63,915 nt of DNA from JBFEYJ01 sp041563315 (GTDB lineage: Bacteria > Pseudomonadota > Gammaproteobacteria > Thiohalomonadales > Thiohalomonadaceae): the NCBI GenBank assembly GCA_041563315.1, contig JBFFNE010000006.1:1-63915 (forward strand), written 5' to 3'. Each line of letters starts with the position of its first letter. Positions within the stretch are counted from its first letter, which is position 1. Both the position numbers and the translations under genes were made by a program. Below are positions 1 through 8,501 of this stretch, piece by piece. The notes under the pieces are model-generated. The model did not search any database, was not told where the DNA came from, and worked only from the letters and a program-made list of their open reading frames with translations.

Positions 1-1
1 A

Positions 2-653
2 TCCAGGGATGAGCAAGTCTATCCCGCACTGGCCATGCAGGTGGGTCAAGTGACCGTCACCTGGGAAGATCACCAGCCCGGCCACACGATATGTCATGGC
101 CAGTGAGGGTAAGGCCCGAGAGCGCTGCCGTTTTACTGCGCTGCAGCACATTAGTCTGCGGCCTGAGTGTGCGGTGAAAATGTCCTACGGTAAGGGGCAT
201 GGGGTGACACGCGTGAGCCTGGGGGCCTACGGTAAAACCGGTGTATTGGCTGTCTGGGCGAATAAGCGTGATTTACTCGAAGGGTACGACATCTATGGCA
301 CCACGCGGCAGGCCGCAGGTGGATTCGGTGGCAGTGAGCGGGTGCAGGATTCGTTCGTCGGTGTTGCGCGCCAGAGGCATCCCAGCGTGGCCGGTCATGC
401 CGGTGGAATGGTGGTGGTGGGGTGGGGCGATGACTGCGATGGTGATACCAATGTGATGCTAAGTTGGCGCGAGGAAGGGCAGTGGAGTGAGGACATCGCG
501 CTGCCTGGAGCCGACGGACCCGGTGAACAAACAAACCCGAGCATTACCCTCGATGCGGAGATAAATCTGCATGCCGCCTGGGTCGAGCGGGACAACGTGG
601 GAGGCCCGACACGGCTGCACTACGCCTTTGGTCGCCGCTTGCGCGGGGAGTAG
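2..653 (+). pseudogene. 3' part of a BNR/sialidase-like repeat protein, frameshifted
   Basis: The gene enters from the left edge. Frame 2 reads YPALAMQVGQVTVTWEDH and then GHTI before a stop near 104. Frame 3 carries on from about 93 as VMASEG and stays open to 653. Dropping one base near position 92 joins the frames as GHTI-VMASEG. The joined protein has three spaced repeats of the pattern (Y/H/N)P(A/S)(L/V/I)A...V.W.(D/E), which is typical of BNR/sialidase-type beta-propeller blades. I infer a secreted or periplasmic propeller protein, but the substrate is unknown and the N-terminus lies outside the window. The shift may be a real mutation or an assembly error. The ATG at 96 is therefore not a convincing gene start. 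Confidence 0.6.
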
Positions 654-749
654 TACTCATTTCCGCTGCCGGCAGCTTGTGGATGACGTGAGCATGGGCT
701 ACACCATCAGTGTATCGCTACCATCTATTCGGGAAACTAGGAGACCGTT

Positions 750-941
750 ATGCCAACCACATTCAAGGGTGCCATGCCTATTGAGGTATTCGAAGACGAT
801 GCAGGACAGGTCTGCATCAAACAGATCTCAGCCTCCGGTGAGGAGCAGTCTATCACGCTCGGACTGGAGCAGGCCGAGCACCTAGCCAACTGGTGCATCC
901 AGTATGCCCAGTCTGCGACAGACGATTTGATGGAGGAGTAA
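750..941 (+). CDS. small conserved hypothetical protein (63 aa)
   Basis: A short acidic protein with no signal peptide or membrane segment. The ATG is preceded by a good ribosome-binding site (AGGAG) with suitable spacing. The stop lies 9 bases before the next gene (DUF1840), so the two are probably co-transcribed. The composition is that of a compact soluble domain. I do not recognise the family and cannot assign a function. Confidence 0.6.
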   Translation: MPTTFKGAMPIEVFEDDAGQVCIKQISASGEEQSITLGLEQAEHLANWCIQYAQSATDDLMEE

Positions 942-950
942 ACCGGGACA

Positions 951-1253
951 ATGCTCGTCACTTTTCACAGCAAAGCCTATGCGGATATTACAATGCTCGG
1001 TGAGGTGGCGGTCAGCTTGCTTAAAATGATGGGGCTGAGCGGTGATGTACCCAGCGCCATCCAGGCAGAAGAGATCCCGGCGGCCATGGAGAGGCTGAAG
1101 ACGACGCTGAACCGTGTCGAAGAGAGCGCCTTGCCGAAGCGGGGTGAGGGGGATGAACTACCGGCTGTCGCCCTTTCGCAACGTGCGATGCCACTGCTCA
1201 AGCTACTGGAGGCATCTGTTGCGGCTAATACTCATGTGATGTGGGATGCCTGA
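951..1253 (+). CDS. DUF1840 family protein
   Basis: 100 residues starting MLVTFHSKAYADITML, followed by a helical LLKMMG segment and a charged linker. This matches the family signature of DUF1840, which begins with a (V/I)TF.SKA.AD(I/V)TM motif and has about this length. It is cytoplasmic, and the function of the family is unknown. It directly follows the 63-aa gene and is probably in the same transcript. The gene runs convergently into the flavoprotein gene on the opposite strand, ending 12 bases from that gene's stop. Confidence 0.8.
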   Translation: MLVTFHSKAYADITMLGEVAVSLLKMMGLSGDVPSAIQAEEIPAAMERLKTTLNRVEESALPKRGEGDELPAVALSQRAMPLLKLLEASVAANTHVMWDA

Positions 1254-1265
1254 GCTGTAAGTGAT

Positions 1266-2399
1266 CTACCTTGGGTGCAAAAACCAGTTGTTGAGCAGGA
1301 TGTGGCGCGTGAGGTAGCGGTTTGACAGCAGCAGGTGGGCCAGAAAGTGGCGCATGGCTTGTGGGAGGTGAGGCTGTGCCTCGGTGGCGTGACGGCCATA
1401 GTGATCACTGAGTTGTTGTTCATACACCTGCAGGTTCTCTTGCCTATAATCTCCCTTCGCCTCGATCGCCGTCCGGGCAGCCAGGCGGCCGGACTCAATG
1501 GCAGTGCGGATCCCTTCGCCACTCTGCGGGTAAGCCAGACCTACCGCATCGCCCACCAGCATCACGCCGTCATCCACTACCTGCCTTGATGCAAGCCCGT
1601 TGGCCAGACGATAGGCGTGGCCGCGGAAGGCGGTAGGGATGTCCGCTGGAACCCGGCCCTGTTCGATTAGATAACTGCGAAACCACTCCACATAGGCACT
1701 GAGTTTCTGGTTGTGGGTTCGTCCCAGACCGATGTTGAGATAATCACCCTTTCGCACACACCAGCCATAGCCATCCAGTTCAGGCAGAAAATAAAGCTCT
1801 GGCGTATCGCGTTCCACCTGGCAACGGACGAGCTGGCTGGGATTGAGCGCAAACTCCGCCTCCTGCGCTACCACCACTGCACCTGGGGTGTTGTTACTGT
1901 TGCGGTTGGTGATACTAGCCAGGGGGTTGAGGCGACGTGCGAGCGGACAGGCGTGTCCCCCAGCACCTATTAGCAGTGGAGTGTGGATTGTGCCGTTGAC
2001 CAGCCAGGCATTTCCGTCACGCTGGATCTGGCCGAGCGGTTCGCCTAGCTGCAGTTCTGCACCGCTGCGCTGTAGCAGGTAGTTATCAAATTCACTCCGC
2101 AGGATGCCGTAACTGATGACCTCATTGTAATGGGTCGTGAGCATCTCCTCGCCAAGCATCCCGGTGCGAAAGCGGCGGAGAGGTTGCAGCGTTCGCCCTT
2201 GCCGGTATTGCTCCAGGTCAAGCTCTGCCAAGGTTACGACTGATGGGGTGATCCAGCCGGCGCAAACCTTGTCTCTTGGAAAGACGCTCTTGTCCAGCAC
2301 GAGTACCCTGAACCCGGCACCGCTAAGGCTGCGCGCAGTGCTGGAGCCGGCCGGCCCGCCGCCGATAATTACCGCATCGTAATTTTCACTGCCGTCCAT
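1266..2399 (-). CDS. geranylgeranyl-reductase-family FAD-dependent oxidoreductase
   Basis: A flavoprotein of about 377 residues. The N-terminal dinucleotide-binding motif VIIGGGPAGSS is followed at once by the family-typical DKSVFPRDKVCAG segment. The C-terminal FAD motif GDAVGLAYPQSGEGI occurs at about residue 285. Both are hallmarks of the geranylgeranyl reductase / digeranylglycerophospholipid reductase family, which reduces isoprenoid double bonds or acts as a general lipid flavoenzyme. An ATG at 2399 and a GTG at 2414 are both possible starts. Either overlaps the 3' end of the upstream cfa gene, so translation is probably coupled. Pairing with cyclopropane synthase suggests a role in membrane lipid modification, but the substrate is inferred only. 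Confidence 0.8.
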   Translation of the reverse strand: MDGSENYDAVIIGGGPAGSSTARSLSGAGFRVLVLDKSVFPRDKVCAGWITPSVVTLAELDLEQYRQGRTLQPLRRFRTGMLGEEMLTTHYNEVISYGILRSEFDNYLLQRSGAELQLGEPLGQIQRDGNAWLVNGTIHTPLLIGAGGHACPLARRLNPLASITNRNSNNTPGAVVVAQEAEFALNPSQLVRCQVERDTPELYFLPELDGYGWCVRKGDYLNIGLGRTHNQKLSAYVEWFRSYLIEQGRVPADIPTAFRGHAYRLANGLASRQVVDDGVMLVGDAVGLAYPQSGEGIRTAIESGRLAARTAIEAKGDYRQENLQVYEQQLSDHYGRHATEAQPHLPQAMRHFLAHLLLSNRYLTRHILLNNWFLHPR

Positions 2400-3651
2400 G
2401 GTAGATGTCTTCACGTGTGGTCGGCAGGGCGCTGCTCGTTGGGCGGCTGAATAATACCTGGTAGAGCTGCAGATGGCCTATGGCGAAGTTGGCGATGGAG
2501 CCGGTAAGGTAGAGACGCCAGGCCCGGATAAACTGCTCATCGTACATCTGGCGTACCTTTGCATGACTCTGTTCGAAGCGGCTGAGCCAGTCGCGCAGGG
2601 TCTGTTCATAGTGCGGGCGCAGGTTCTCCAGATCCAGGATGGAGAAATCGTGCAGTGAGAGGAAATCGCTGATCTCATACAGAGTGGGTACATAACCGCC
2701 GGGAAAAATACGCCGCTGGGTCCAGCTGCTGGTGGGTAGCGAGCGGTTCTGGCCGATGGTGTGAATGAGGCCGCGGCCGTTGCTGGTGAGGCTCCGATCG
2801 ATCAGTGCGCCAAGATCACGGTAGTGGCTGGCACCCACATGCTCAAGCATACCGACCGAGACAAAGGCGTCATAACGACCGCTGATGTTGCGATAGTCAT
2901 CCTCAATGTATTCCACTTGTCCTTCGAGCCCGGAGGCGCAAGCCTGCTCGCGGGCGAATGCGACCTGCTCATGGGAGATGTTGAAGGCGCGTACTTTCAC
3001 GCCGTAGTGCTGTGCCATGTAGCGTGCGAGTGCGCCCCAGCCGCAGCCGGCGTCTACTACTGTTTCACCGGGTTTTAGGCGCAGTTTGCGACAGATATGC
3101 TCCATCTTTGCCTGTTGTGCTTCCTCCAGAGTGGTGATGCCGTTGGCGTAGTAGGCACAGGTGTAAACCATCTCCTTGTCGAGCCACAGGCGGTAAAAGT
3201 CGTTACCGATGTCGTAGTGGTGAGTGATGTTGTCCCGTGCGCGCGCTGGCGGATTACCTCGCAGCCGACGATAGCCGTTGAGTACCTGTTGCAGTGCTTT
3301 GGCAGGTTTCGGCAGGACGCGGTACGCGGCGTAGAAGCGGTTGAGGAACGGCTCGAGTCCCCCCTCGACCTCAATGCGCCCGGCGCTGTAGTCATCACCG
3401 AAGTGGAGGGTCGGATTGAACAGCAGACGCCATAGGGAAGAGCGCTCGCGCAGCACCATGGTTGGGGCCTCCTGGGGGCGATCGAGTGGTTCACCATCCC
3501 ACAGGATTACGTTTATTTGTGGATCGCCGAGCGACTTGAGGATCAGACGCATCATGGCATTTTCCAGCGCCGTAGGGGGAGCCTGAGTGCCTGTTTTCTC
3601 GGTTTGATCATCGAATGGGACACCGAGTAAATGGTCCTTTTTGCCCTTCAT
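2386..3651 (-). CDS. cfa: cyclopropane-fatty-acyl-phospholipid synthase
   Basis: Transfers a methylene group from S-adenosylmethionine to unsaturated acyl chains of membrane phospholipids. The Cfa signature ITHHYDIGNDFYRLWLD is followed by YTCAYY, the SAM-binding motif VDAGCGWG and the C-terminal LYQVLFSRP. Length is 421 residues from the ATG at 3651, which has a GGAGGG ribosome-binding site; an upstream in-frame ATG at 3711 lacks one. The position of Escherichia coli Cys354 appears to be Ser here (LTGSIANF), and that Cys is not needed for activity in E. coli. The 3' end overlaps the flavoprotein gene, so the two form an operon. Confidence 0.93.
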   Translation of the reverse strand: MKGKKDHLLGVPFDDQTEKTGTQAPPTALENAMMRLILKSLGDPQINVILWDGEPLDRPQEAPTMVLRERSSLWRLLFNPTLHFGDDYSAGRIEVEGGLEPFLNRFYAAYRVLPKPAKALQQVLNGYRRLRGNPPARARDNITHHYDIGNDFYRLWLDKEMVYTCAYYANGITTLEEAQQAKMEHICRKLRLKPGETVVDAGCGWGALARYMAQHYGVKVRAFNISHEQVAFAREQACASGLEGQVEYIEDDYRNISGRYDAFVSVGMLEHVGASHYRDLGALIDRSLTSNGRGLIHTIGQNRSLPTSSWTQRRIFPGGYVPTLYEISDFLSLHDFSILDLENLRPHYEQTLRDWLSRFEQSHAKVRQMYDEQFIRAWRLYLTGSIANFAIGHLQLYQVLFSRPTSSALPTTREDIYHGRQ

Positions 3652-3877
3652 CAAACCCTCCGAAAGCTTTTCCCGCCGAAAACGAGCCGATACACCCAGC
3701 GAATAAACCAATAGTTGAGAATGTGGATCATTGCCAGTTTGTCCAGATCACAGTGCTGACGGGTTCCAGCGATATTAATACGTTGTGCACTTAATGAGGT
3801 GCTTAGGTGGCGGGGTATGACATAAGGGTGCGAGTAGCATAGGGTAAAACAGAGTATTCGCTCCGGCGCTATGGCCG

Positions 3878-4180
3878 ATGAGCAATTCCGACTACAATGA
3901 GAGGATGAAATCTCCCGTCGATAAGCTCCTTGCGGCAAATCCCAAGCTGGTACACTCCGAAATGCTCCAGGTCAACTCACATGTCCAGCGTGATAGTGGT
4001 GAGTGGTTCGTTAACACCTTGATGGTTGAGGGCTGCAGTGTGCCCTTTCGCTACAGACGCAAGCAGCGCTACCGTGATCTGCAAGGCCGGCGGGTTAACC
4101 TGACCTATTATCCAGACACCGAAACGGTGGGCGGGTTTGATATGGAGGTGATGAAGGTGGTGCGCATTAAGGTCTCTTAG
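3878..4180 (+). CDS. conserved hypothetical protein (100 aa)
   Basis: A small basic soluble protein with the core SVPFRYRRKQRYRDLQGRRV followed by a YYPDTETVGG turn and a hydrophobic strand at the end. Translation could start at 3878 or at the ATG at 3905; neither has an ideal ribosome-binding site. The stretch of Arg and Lys between beta-type segments could bind nucleic acid, but this is only an impression. The gene diverges from cfa and ends 88 bases from the convergent copB stop. I do not recognise the family. Confidence 0.55.
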   Translation: MSNSDYNERMKSPVDKLLAANPKLVHSEMLQVNSHVQRDSGEWFVNTLMVEGCSVPFRYRRKQRYRDLQGRRVNLTYYPDTETVGGFDMEVMKVVRIKVS

Positions 4181-4225
4181 GGCAGGCTGGTTTTTGTCAA
4201 AACCGAGAGGACACCGTCCGGTAAT

Positions 4226-4250
4226 GGCCCGCACTCCTGCCGTGCGGGCC
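4226..4250. terminator. GC-rich hairpin between converging genes
   Basis: A perfect 9-bp stem (GGCCCGCAC / GTGCGGGCC) with a 7-base loop sits between the hypothetical gene at 3878-4180 and the stop of copB. There is no immediate T-tract on either strand, so it is either a weak bidirectional terminator or an mRNA 3'-end stabiliser. Confidence 0.5.
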
Positions 4251-4268
4251 CCGTCGATTGGCCTTGAA

Positions 4269-4973
4269 CTAGAACCAGGCCCGGATCCCGGCAACTCCCA
4301 CCGCTTCGCTGCGGTCGCCACCGGCAGCCTTGGCAAAGTCGGCGGTCTTCCCGTAGAGCCCGCTCCACTGTATACCGAGATAAGGGGCGAACTCCCGGCG
4401 AATCTCGTAGCGCAGCCGCAGGCCGAGTGTCACATCGGAGAGTCCGGCACCGAGTCCTGTCTCCGGATCGTTTTCGCCGTAGAGGTTGACCTCTGCCTCC
4501 GGACTGAGGATCAGGCGTTGGGTAATGAGGTATTCGTACTCGGCATCGAGCCGTGCTGCGCTGCGTCCCTGTTCACCGACAAACAGTGTCAGGTCGAGCT
4601 CGAACAGGTAGGGTGCCAGGCCCTTGATGCCTAATACCGCCCAGTCACGGCTCGGTGCTGGCCGCAGATCGCGACGGACACCTATCTGCGCGTCCCAGAA
4701 GGAGGAGATAGCCCGCGAGTAGAGCAGCTGCAACTCTGCCTCTTCGGTCTCGCCGTCGTGGTACTCCCCCTCCGTCTTTAACCACAGCTTGTTCAGGTCG
4801 TATCCCGCCCAGGCATCGGCCTTCCAGGCGGTGCTATTCCCCGTATCGGTATCGCGGATTTCCAGTTGATCGAGCTTGAGCATGGCAAGTAGCGGGTCGT
4901 CGTCAATGCCCATGGCAAAGGCAGTACCGGAGAAACCCATTAGCAGTGCCGGCAATAGTAGTCGTTTCTTCAT
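4269..4973 (-). CDS. copB: copper resistance outer-membrane protein CopB
   Basis: 234 residues with a cleavable signal peptide (MKKRLLLPALLMGFSGTAFA). The mature part consists of alternating beta strands such as AWAGYDLNKLWLKTEGEYHDG and ends GVAGIRAWF with a C-terminal Phe, as in outer-membrane beta-barrels. These features match the CopB/PcoB family, which works with CopA to sequester or oxidise copper in the periplasm. It is shorter than PcoB-type proteins that carry a Met/His-rich N-terminal extension, which this one lacks. The ribosome-binding site is AGGGAGAG, and the gene starts 11 bases after copA, so it is the second structural gene of the same operon. Confidence 0.9.
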   Translation of the reverse strand: MKKRLLLPALLMGFSGTAFAMGIDDDPLLAMLKLDQLEIRDTDTGNSTAWKADAWAGYDLNKLWLKTEGEYHDGETEEAELQLLYSRAISSFWDAQIGVRRDLRPAPSRDWAVLGIKGLAPYLFELDLTLFVGEQGRSAARLDAEYEYLITQRLILSPEAEVNLYGENDPETGLGAGLSDVTLGLRLRYEIRREFAPYLGIQWSGLYGKTADFAKAAGGDRSEAVGVAGIRAWF

Positions 4974-4984
4974 TATTACTCTCC

Positions 4985-6946
4985 CTAGCTAACGGTGACG
5001 GTGCGGAACATGCCGAGCATGTGATAGAGCAGGTGGCAATGGTAGGCCCAACTGCCCTCGGCATCGACCGTGACCCGATAACTGATGCGCGAGCCGGGCT
5101 GTACGATCACCGTGTGCTTGCGCGGCAGGAAGTCGTTGTCGCCGGTTTCGAGATCGCTCCACATGCCGTGCAAATGCATCGGATGGTTCATCATGGTGTC
5201 GTTGACCAGTGTGACGCGCACCTGCTCACCGAGCTTCCAGCGTAGCGGTTCGGCATCGGTGAATTTGATGCCGTCGATGGACCACATGTAGCGACCCATG
5301 TTGCCGGTCAGGTGCAGCTCGACTTCGCGATCCGGATCGCGTGGATCGACCGTACCTCTCAGGTGGTAGAGATCGGCGTAGGTCAGTACGCGGCGCCCGT
5401 TATCGCGCAGACCCACACCGGGGTCATCGAGACGATAGCCTGGTGCGTCAGCATGCATGTCCACATGGGGGCCGAACTCGCTCGATGCGTGCTTCACAGG
5501 AGGAGCGCTAAAGTCGGACAGATTGAACACTGCCCGTTGTCCGGGAGGTGGACTGAGCGGTGTCACGTCTTGTACGGCGTGGCTTTGGTGGTCCATGGCG
5601 GCGCCGGTCATAGCCCCCATATCGTGACCGCTGTGGTCCATGGCTGCCGCTCCCATGGTGCTCATGTCGTGATCACTATGGTCCATGACGGCACTGTTCA
5701 TCGCAGGCATCTCGTGACCGGTGTGATCCACCGCTCCCATGGCGGTCATGTCGTGGCTGCCATGATCCATTGCCGCCATATCATGACCTGCCATATTGTG
5801 GTTCATCCCCATGTCTGTATGGCTGAGCGGCATGACCGGATCCATGGCCGGGACGTCAGCGCTCATCATCGGATCGGGCGTGAGAGTGCCGCGGGCGTAG
5901 CCGGAGCGGTCCATGGCCTGGGCGAAGATGGTATAGGCGCTGTCATCGCTCGGTTCGACAATCACATCGTAGGTCTCGGCTACACCAATGCGAAACTCTT
6001 CTACCGTGACCGGTTCGATATGCTGGCCATCAGCAGCAATCACAGTCATGTTCAATCCCGGAATACGGACATCGAAGAAGGTCATCGCCGCACTGTTGAT
6101 AAAGCGCAGCCTGACCTTTTCGCCACGGCGGAACAGTCCAGTCCAGCCCGACGCCGGTGTCTGGCCGTTCATCAGATATGTGTAGGTATAGCCGGTGACA
6201 TCGGAGAGATCGCGATCACTCATGCGCATCTGGTTCCACATTTTGCGATCGTTCCAGGTGGCGGTTATCCCCTTTTCGCGGATATCGGCCATCAGATCGG
6301 CATGGGTGCGTTCGTTAAAATTGTAGTAGTGACTGAGCTTTTTCAACTTGTAATAGATATCGCCGGGGTCTTCATCTGACCAGTCTGAAAGGACCACCAC
6401 GTAGTCACGATCTGCAGTGAAGGGCTCCGGTTCGGCCGGATCGATGACGATGGCGCCGTACAGCCCGGTTTGCTCCTGGAACCCGGAGTGGCTGTGATAC
6501 CAGTAGGTGCCGTTTTGCAGCACAGGGAAACGGTAACTAAAGGTTTCGCCAGGCTTAATTCCGTGAAAACCGGTGGAGACTCCCGGGACGCCGTCCATGG
6601 CACTCGGCAGAATAATCCCATGCCAGTGGATGGAGCTGTCCTCGGGTAGCAGGTTGGTGACCTTGAGGGTGACGTTGTCACCCTCACGCCAGCGCAGTAT
6701 CGGTGCCGGCAGCGAACCGTTGACTGTAGTGGCTCGGGCGACACTGCCGGTGAAATTGACTGCCTGTTCGCCGATGGTGAGATTAAAGATGCTACCGCGA
6801 AGAGTCTGTGGTCCTTGCTGCTGCAGCGCAGCATAGAGGGCTGATGGGGCAATGCCTGCAAAGGCACTGCCGGCAGCGATACCCTGGACAAAGCGGCGGC
6901 GTGATAGAGCGACCCCTACACGGGGGGGCGGAAATTTACTTCGCAT
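4985..6946 (-). CDS. copA: copper resistance multicopper oxidase CopA
   Basis: A 653-residue periplasmic multicopper oxidase. The N-terminus carries a twin-arginine signal (SRRRFVQG, then a hydrophobic stretch). The copper ligands are visible in order: HWHG near residue 109, YWYHSHSGFQEQ near 150, then the C-terminal NHPMHLHGMW and HCHLLYHMLGMF. Between about residues 375 and 460 there is a Met/His-rich insert made of repeats like MDHSGHDM, a likely copper-binding arm. CopA oxidises Cu(I) to less toxic Cu(II). It follows a CopL-like peptide gene and precedes copB. The ribosome-binding site is AGAGGAA. Confidence 0.96.
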   Translation of the reverse strand: MRSKFPPPRVGVALSRRRFVQGIAAGSAFAGIAPSALYAALQQQGPQTLRGSIFNLTIGEQAVNFTGSVARATTVNGSLPAPILRWREGDNVTLKVTNLLPEDSSIHWHGIILPSAMDGVPGVSTGFHGIKPGETFSYRFPVLQNGTYWYHSHSGFQEQTGLYGAIVIDPAEPEPFTADRDYVVVLSDWSDEDPGDIYYKLKKLSHYYNFNERTHADLMADIREKGITATWNDRKMWNQMRMSDRDLSDVTGYTYTYLMNGQTPASGWTGLFRRGEKVRLRFINSAAMTFFDVRIPGLNMTVIAADGQHIEPVTVEEFRIGVAETYDVIVEPSDDSAYTIFAQAMDRSGYARGTLTPDPMMSADVPAMDPVMPLSHTDMGMNHNMAGHDMAAMDHGSHDMTAMGAVDHTGHEMPAMNSAVMDHSDHDMSTMGAAAMDHSGHDMGAMTGAAMDHQSHAVQDVTPLSPPPGQRAVFNLSDFSAPPVKHASSEFGPHVDMHADAPGYRLDDPGVGLRDNGRRVLTYADLYHLRGTVDPRDPDREVELHLTGNMGRYMWSIDGIKFTDAEPLRWKLGEQVRVTLVNDTMMNHPMHLHGMWSDLETGDNDFLPRKHTVIVQPGSRISYRVTVDAEGSWAYHCHLLYHMLGMFRTVTVS

Positions 6947-7028
6947 GTTGTGATTCCTCTGCGAACGGCGCGTGTACAGCGACGATCACTAAATGACATT
7001 GAAACTAAAGATAGATGTCAGTGTGGGA

Positions 7029-7406
7029 TCAAGCGCGCGGAGGGCGAAGCAGAAGTGAAGGGTGATGACTGGCGAGTTCATACTCGCCTGAGGCTATGTG
7101 TTGAGAGAGCACATTCACATGGAGGCTTGGGAAGTGCGGCAGAAAGAGAGTGATACACGAGGCGCATAGGTTGCAGGAGCCGTCCTGGCCGTTACAGGCG
7201 TGTTTCGTTTCACAGTTTGAGCAATCATCCGCGTTGACCACCATTTCCGCTTGAGAGTGATGTCTCGCATGGGATGGAGCGGAGGAGATCGCGTGATTGT
7301 GCGTGGCCGGAGCTGTGGTATTACTGTTACCTGCATGGCCGAGCGGAGCGACGCCAACAAGGCATATCAGGAAGACGTAAAGTTTGTTTTTCAGCCCATT
7401 CATCAT
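7029..7406 (-). CDS. CopL-like Cys/His-rich secreted peptide upstream of copAB
   Basis: A 125-residue protein with a hydrophobic N-terminal signal (NKLYVFLICLVGVAPLGHAG). A His-rich stretch (HNHAISSAPSHARHHS) is followed by a Cys cluster, CSNCETKHAC then CNLCASC. The small Cys/His-rich architecture and the position just before copA resemble CopL, which is needed for copper-induced expression of copAB in Xanthomonas. Homology is inferred from architecture and position only. It probably binds copper in the periplasm. Two adjacent ATGs (7406 and 7403) could serve as start. Confidence 0.65.
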   Translation of the reverse strand: MMNGLKNKLYVFLICLVGVAPLGHAGNSNTTAPATHNHAISSAPSHARHHSQAEMVVNADDCSNCETKHACNGQDGSCNLCASCITLFLPHFPSLHVNVLSQHIASGEYELASHHPSLLLRPPRA

Positions 7407-7412
7407 CTTTTC

Positions 7413-7440
7413 ATATTACGGTAGTTGCCCGAATAGTCAA
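7413..7440 (-). promoter_or_regulatory. candidate sigma-70 promoter for the cop operon
   Basis: Reading the minus strand, TTGACT is followed by a 16-base spacer and TAATAT, close to consensus. The -10 box lies only 6-10 bases before the two possible start codons at 7406 and 7403. Transcription from here would therefore give an almost leaderless message, or the true translation start is further in. Confidence 0.45.
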
Positions 7441-7466
7441 CACTCGATACCCCTATGCCATCACGG

Positions 7467-7480
7467 ACTTGTCTACAAGT
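7467..7480. promoter_or_regulatory. perfect 14-bp palindrome, possible operator
   Basis: ACTTGTCTACAAGT is a perfect inverted repeat (6+2+6) in the intergenic region between the divergent cop operon and the 37-aa membrane peptide gene. It lies about 30 bases upstream of the candidate cop -35 box, a plausible place for an activator site. No cognate regulator gene is visible in the window. Confidence 0.35.
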
Positions 7481-7658
7481 TCTGAGAAAATGTGCATATT
7501 AACAGTGTAAAATCTAGGGTTTACAACAGTGGGTAGTTGCTATAGATTCCACCGCGCCGATGGTGTGGCTCATCACAAGGTTGTATGAACACTACAGAAT
7601 CTTTGATGATATACACCAATCACTACACCACTATTTCAACTATATAAGAGTAAGCATT

Positions 7659-7772
7659 ATGGATGCCACAGCAATCTTGGCAGTTGCCTCAGTTATTGGT
7701 TCAATCGTTGTATTCGTCTTTCTGAGTATGCGTATCAAGAGTTTGATGAAAAGCTGCAACTCGCAGGACTGA
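7659..7772 (+). CDS. 37-aa single-span membrane peptide
   Basis: A peptide starting MDATAILAVASVIGS with one hydrophobic helix (about residues 4-24) and a basic, Cys-containing tail (RIKSLMKSCNSQD). An upstream in-frame ATG at 7560 would add 33 residues, but the extension looks non-coding and lacks a ribosome-binding site. The internal ATG has a purine-rich AAGAGTAAG in front. A strong intrinsic terminator follows 38 bases after the stop, which supports a discrete transcription unit. The family is not recognised. Confidence 0.5.
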   Translation: MDATAILAVASVIGSIVVFVFLSMRIKSLMKSCNSQD

Positions 7773-7810
7773 TACCGCTGTATCGGCACGGGTGTGTCGC
7801 GCAGAATAAT

Positions 7811-7835
7811 AAAAGGGGCGTTCGCCCCTTTTTTG
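7811..7835 (+). terminator. intrinsic terminator after the 37-aa membrane peptide
   Basis: An A-run, then AAGGGGCG-TT-CGCCCCTT, then T6. This is a textbook rho-independent terminator on the plus strand. The matching A-run on the other side means it could also work in reverse. Confidence 0.85.
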
Positions 7836-7984
7836 TTGTTTGAAGGTTATTGTCGTTGATGGGGGCCACTTCTTGTTTAGCCGCGGGTAAAGGCTAATAT
7901 TTCATTCCTGAAACGCGACTTTATTGGTGTCATCAATGAGGCACCTAATCGGGTGGCGTGTTAATGAGAGCAGGAGGTAGGGGG

Positions 7985-8344
7985 ATGACAGTATATCGAA
8001 CGGCACGTGAGGTACTCGACGACCATCTCAAGCTGGCCATGACATGGGATTTTGAAACCGATTTGGCTCGAAATTTCGCAGAGAAGGTCATTCTTTTGAC
8101 AGGCTACGGAATTTTTCGTGGTATCGATGGTGTGAAGGAGAAAGTTCAGCTGCTTGATGAGCACCTTCCGGGTGGGAAATGGCTTTACACAAACATTATG
8201 GCCGAAGGCGAGATGGGGTTTCTGGAGTGGACCGCCGTGGCGGAAAATGGCGCGCGGGTAGAGGATGGCGCCGATTCATATCTGATTCGAGATGGACGCA
8301 TCCATGCCATGACAATCCACTATACCGTCCTGCCGCCCGGGTAG
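7985..8344 (+). CDS. nuclear transport factor 2-like (SnoaL-type) protein
   Basis: A 119-residue single-domain protein. It has an N-terminal helix with conserved hydrophobic/aromatic spacing (VLDDHLKLAMTWDFETDLARNF), then the G.FRG.DGV...... LL segment, and finally strands reading EDGADSYLIRDGRI. That order is typical of NTF2-like/SnoaL folds, cone-shaped domains used as small enzymes or ligand binders. The start is at 7985, since AGGAGG lies 7 bases upstream; the in-frame ATG at 7958 lacks a site. It stands alone, and its substrate is unknown. Confidence 0.75.
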   Translation: MTVYRTAREVLDDHLKLAMTWDFETDLARNFAEKVILLTGYGIFRGIDGVKEKVQLLDEHLPGGKWLYTNIMAEGEMGFLEWTAVAENGARVEDGADSYLIRDGRIHAMTIHYTVLPPG

Positions 8345-8501
8345 AGAGGTTCGGTTGTCGGCGAAAGTTATCCGCTCACGTGTTTTATAAAGAACAATGG
8401 TCAGGAGATAAAATAGGCGGTGCTCGTGTTTAAAGTCGTGCCGTTCATCGCCGCCACACCACAAACCTCAACCGGCACAATCAATTAGGGCGTCGGCAAG
8501 A

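Noticed and set aside
5312..6379. 355-codon open frame on the plus strand across copA
   Set aside because: It is antisense to the Met/His-rich repeats and copper motifs of copA, which clearly encode a protein; the mirrored frame shows His/Val-rich low-complexity sequence only.
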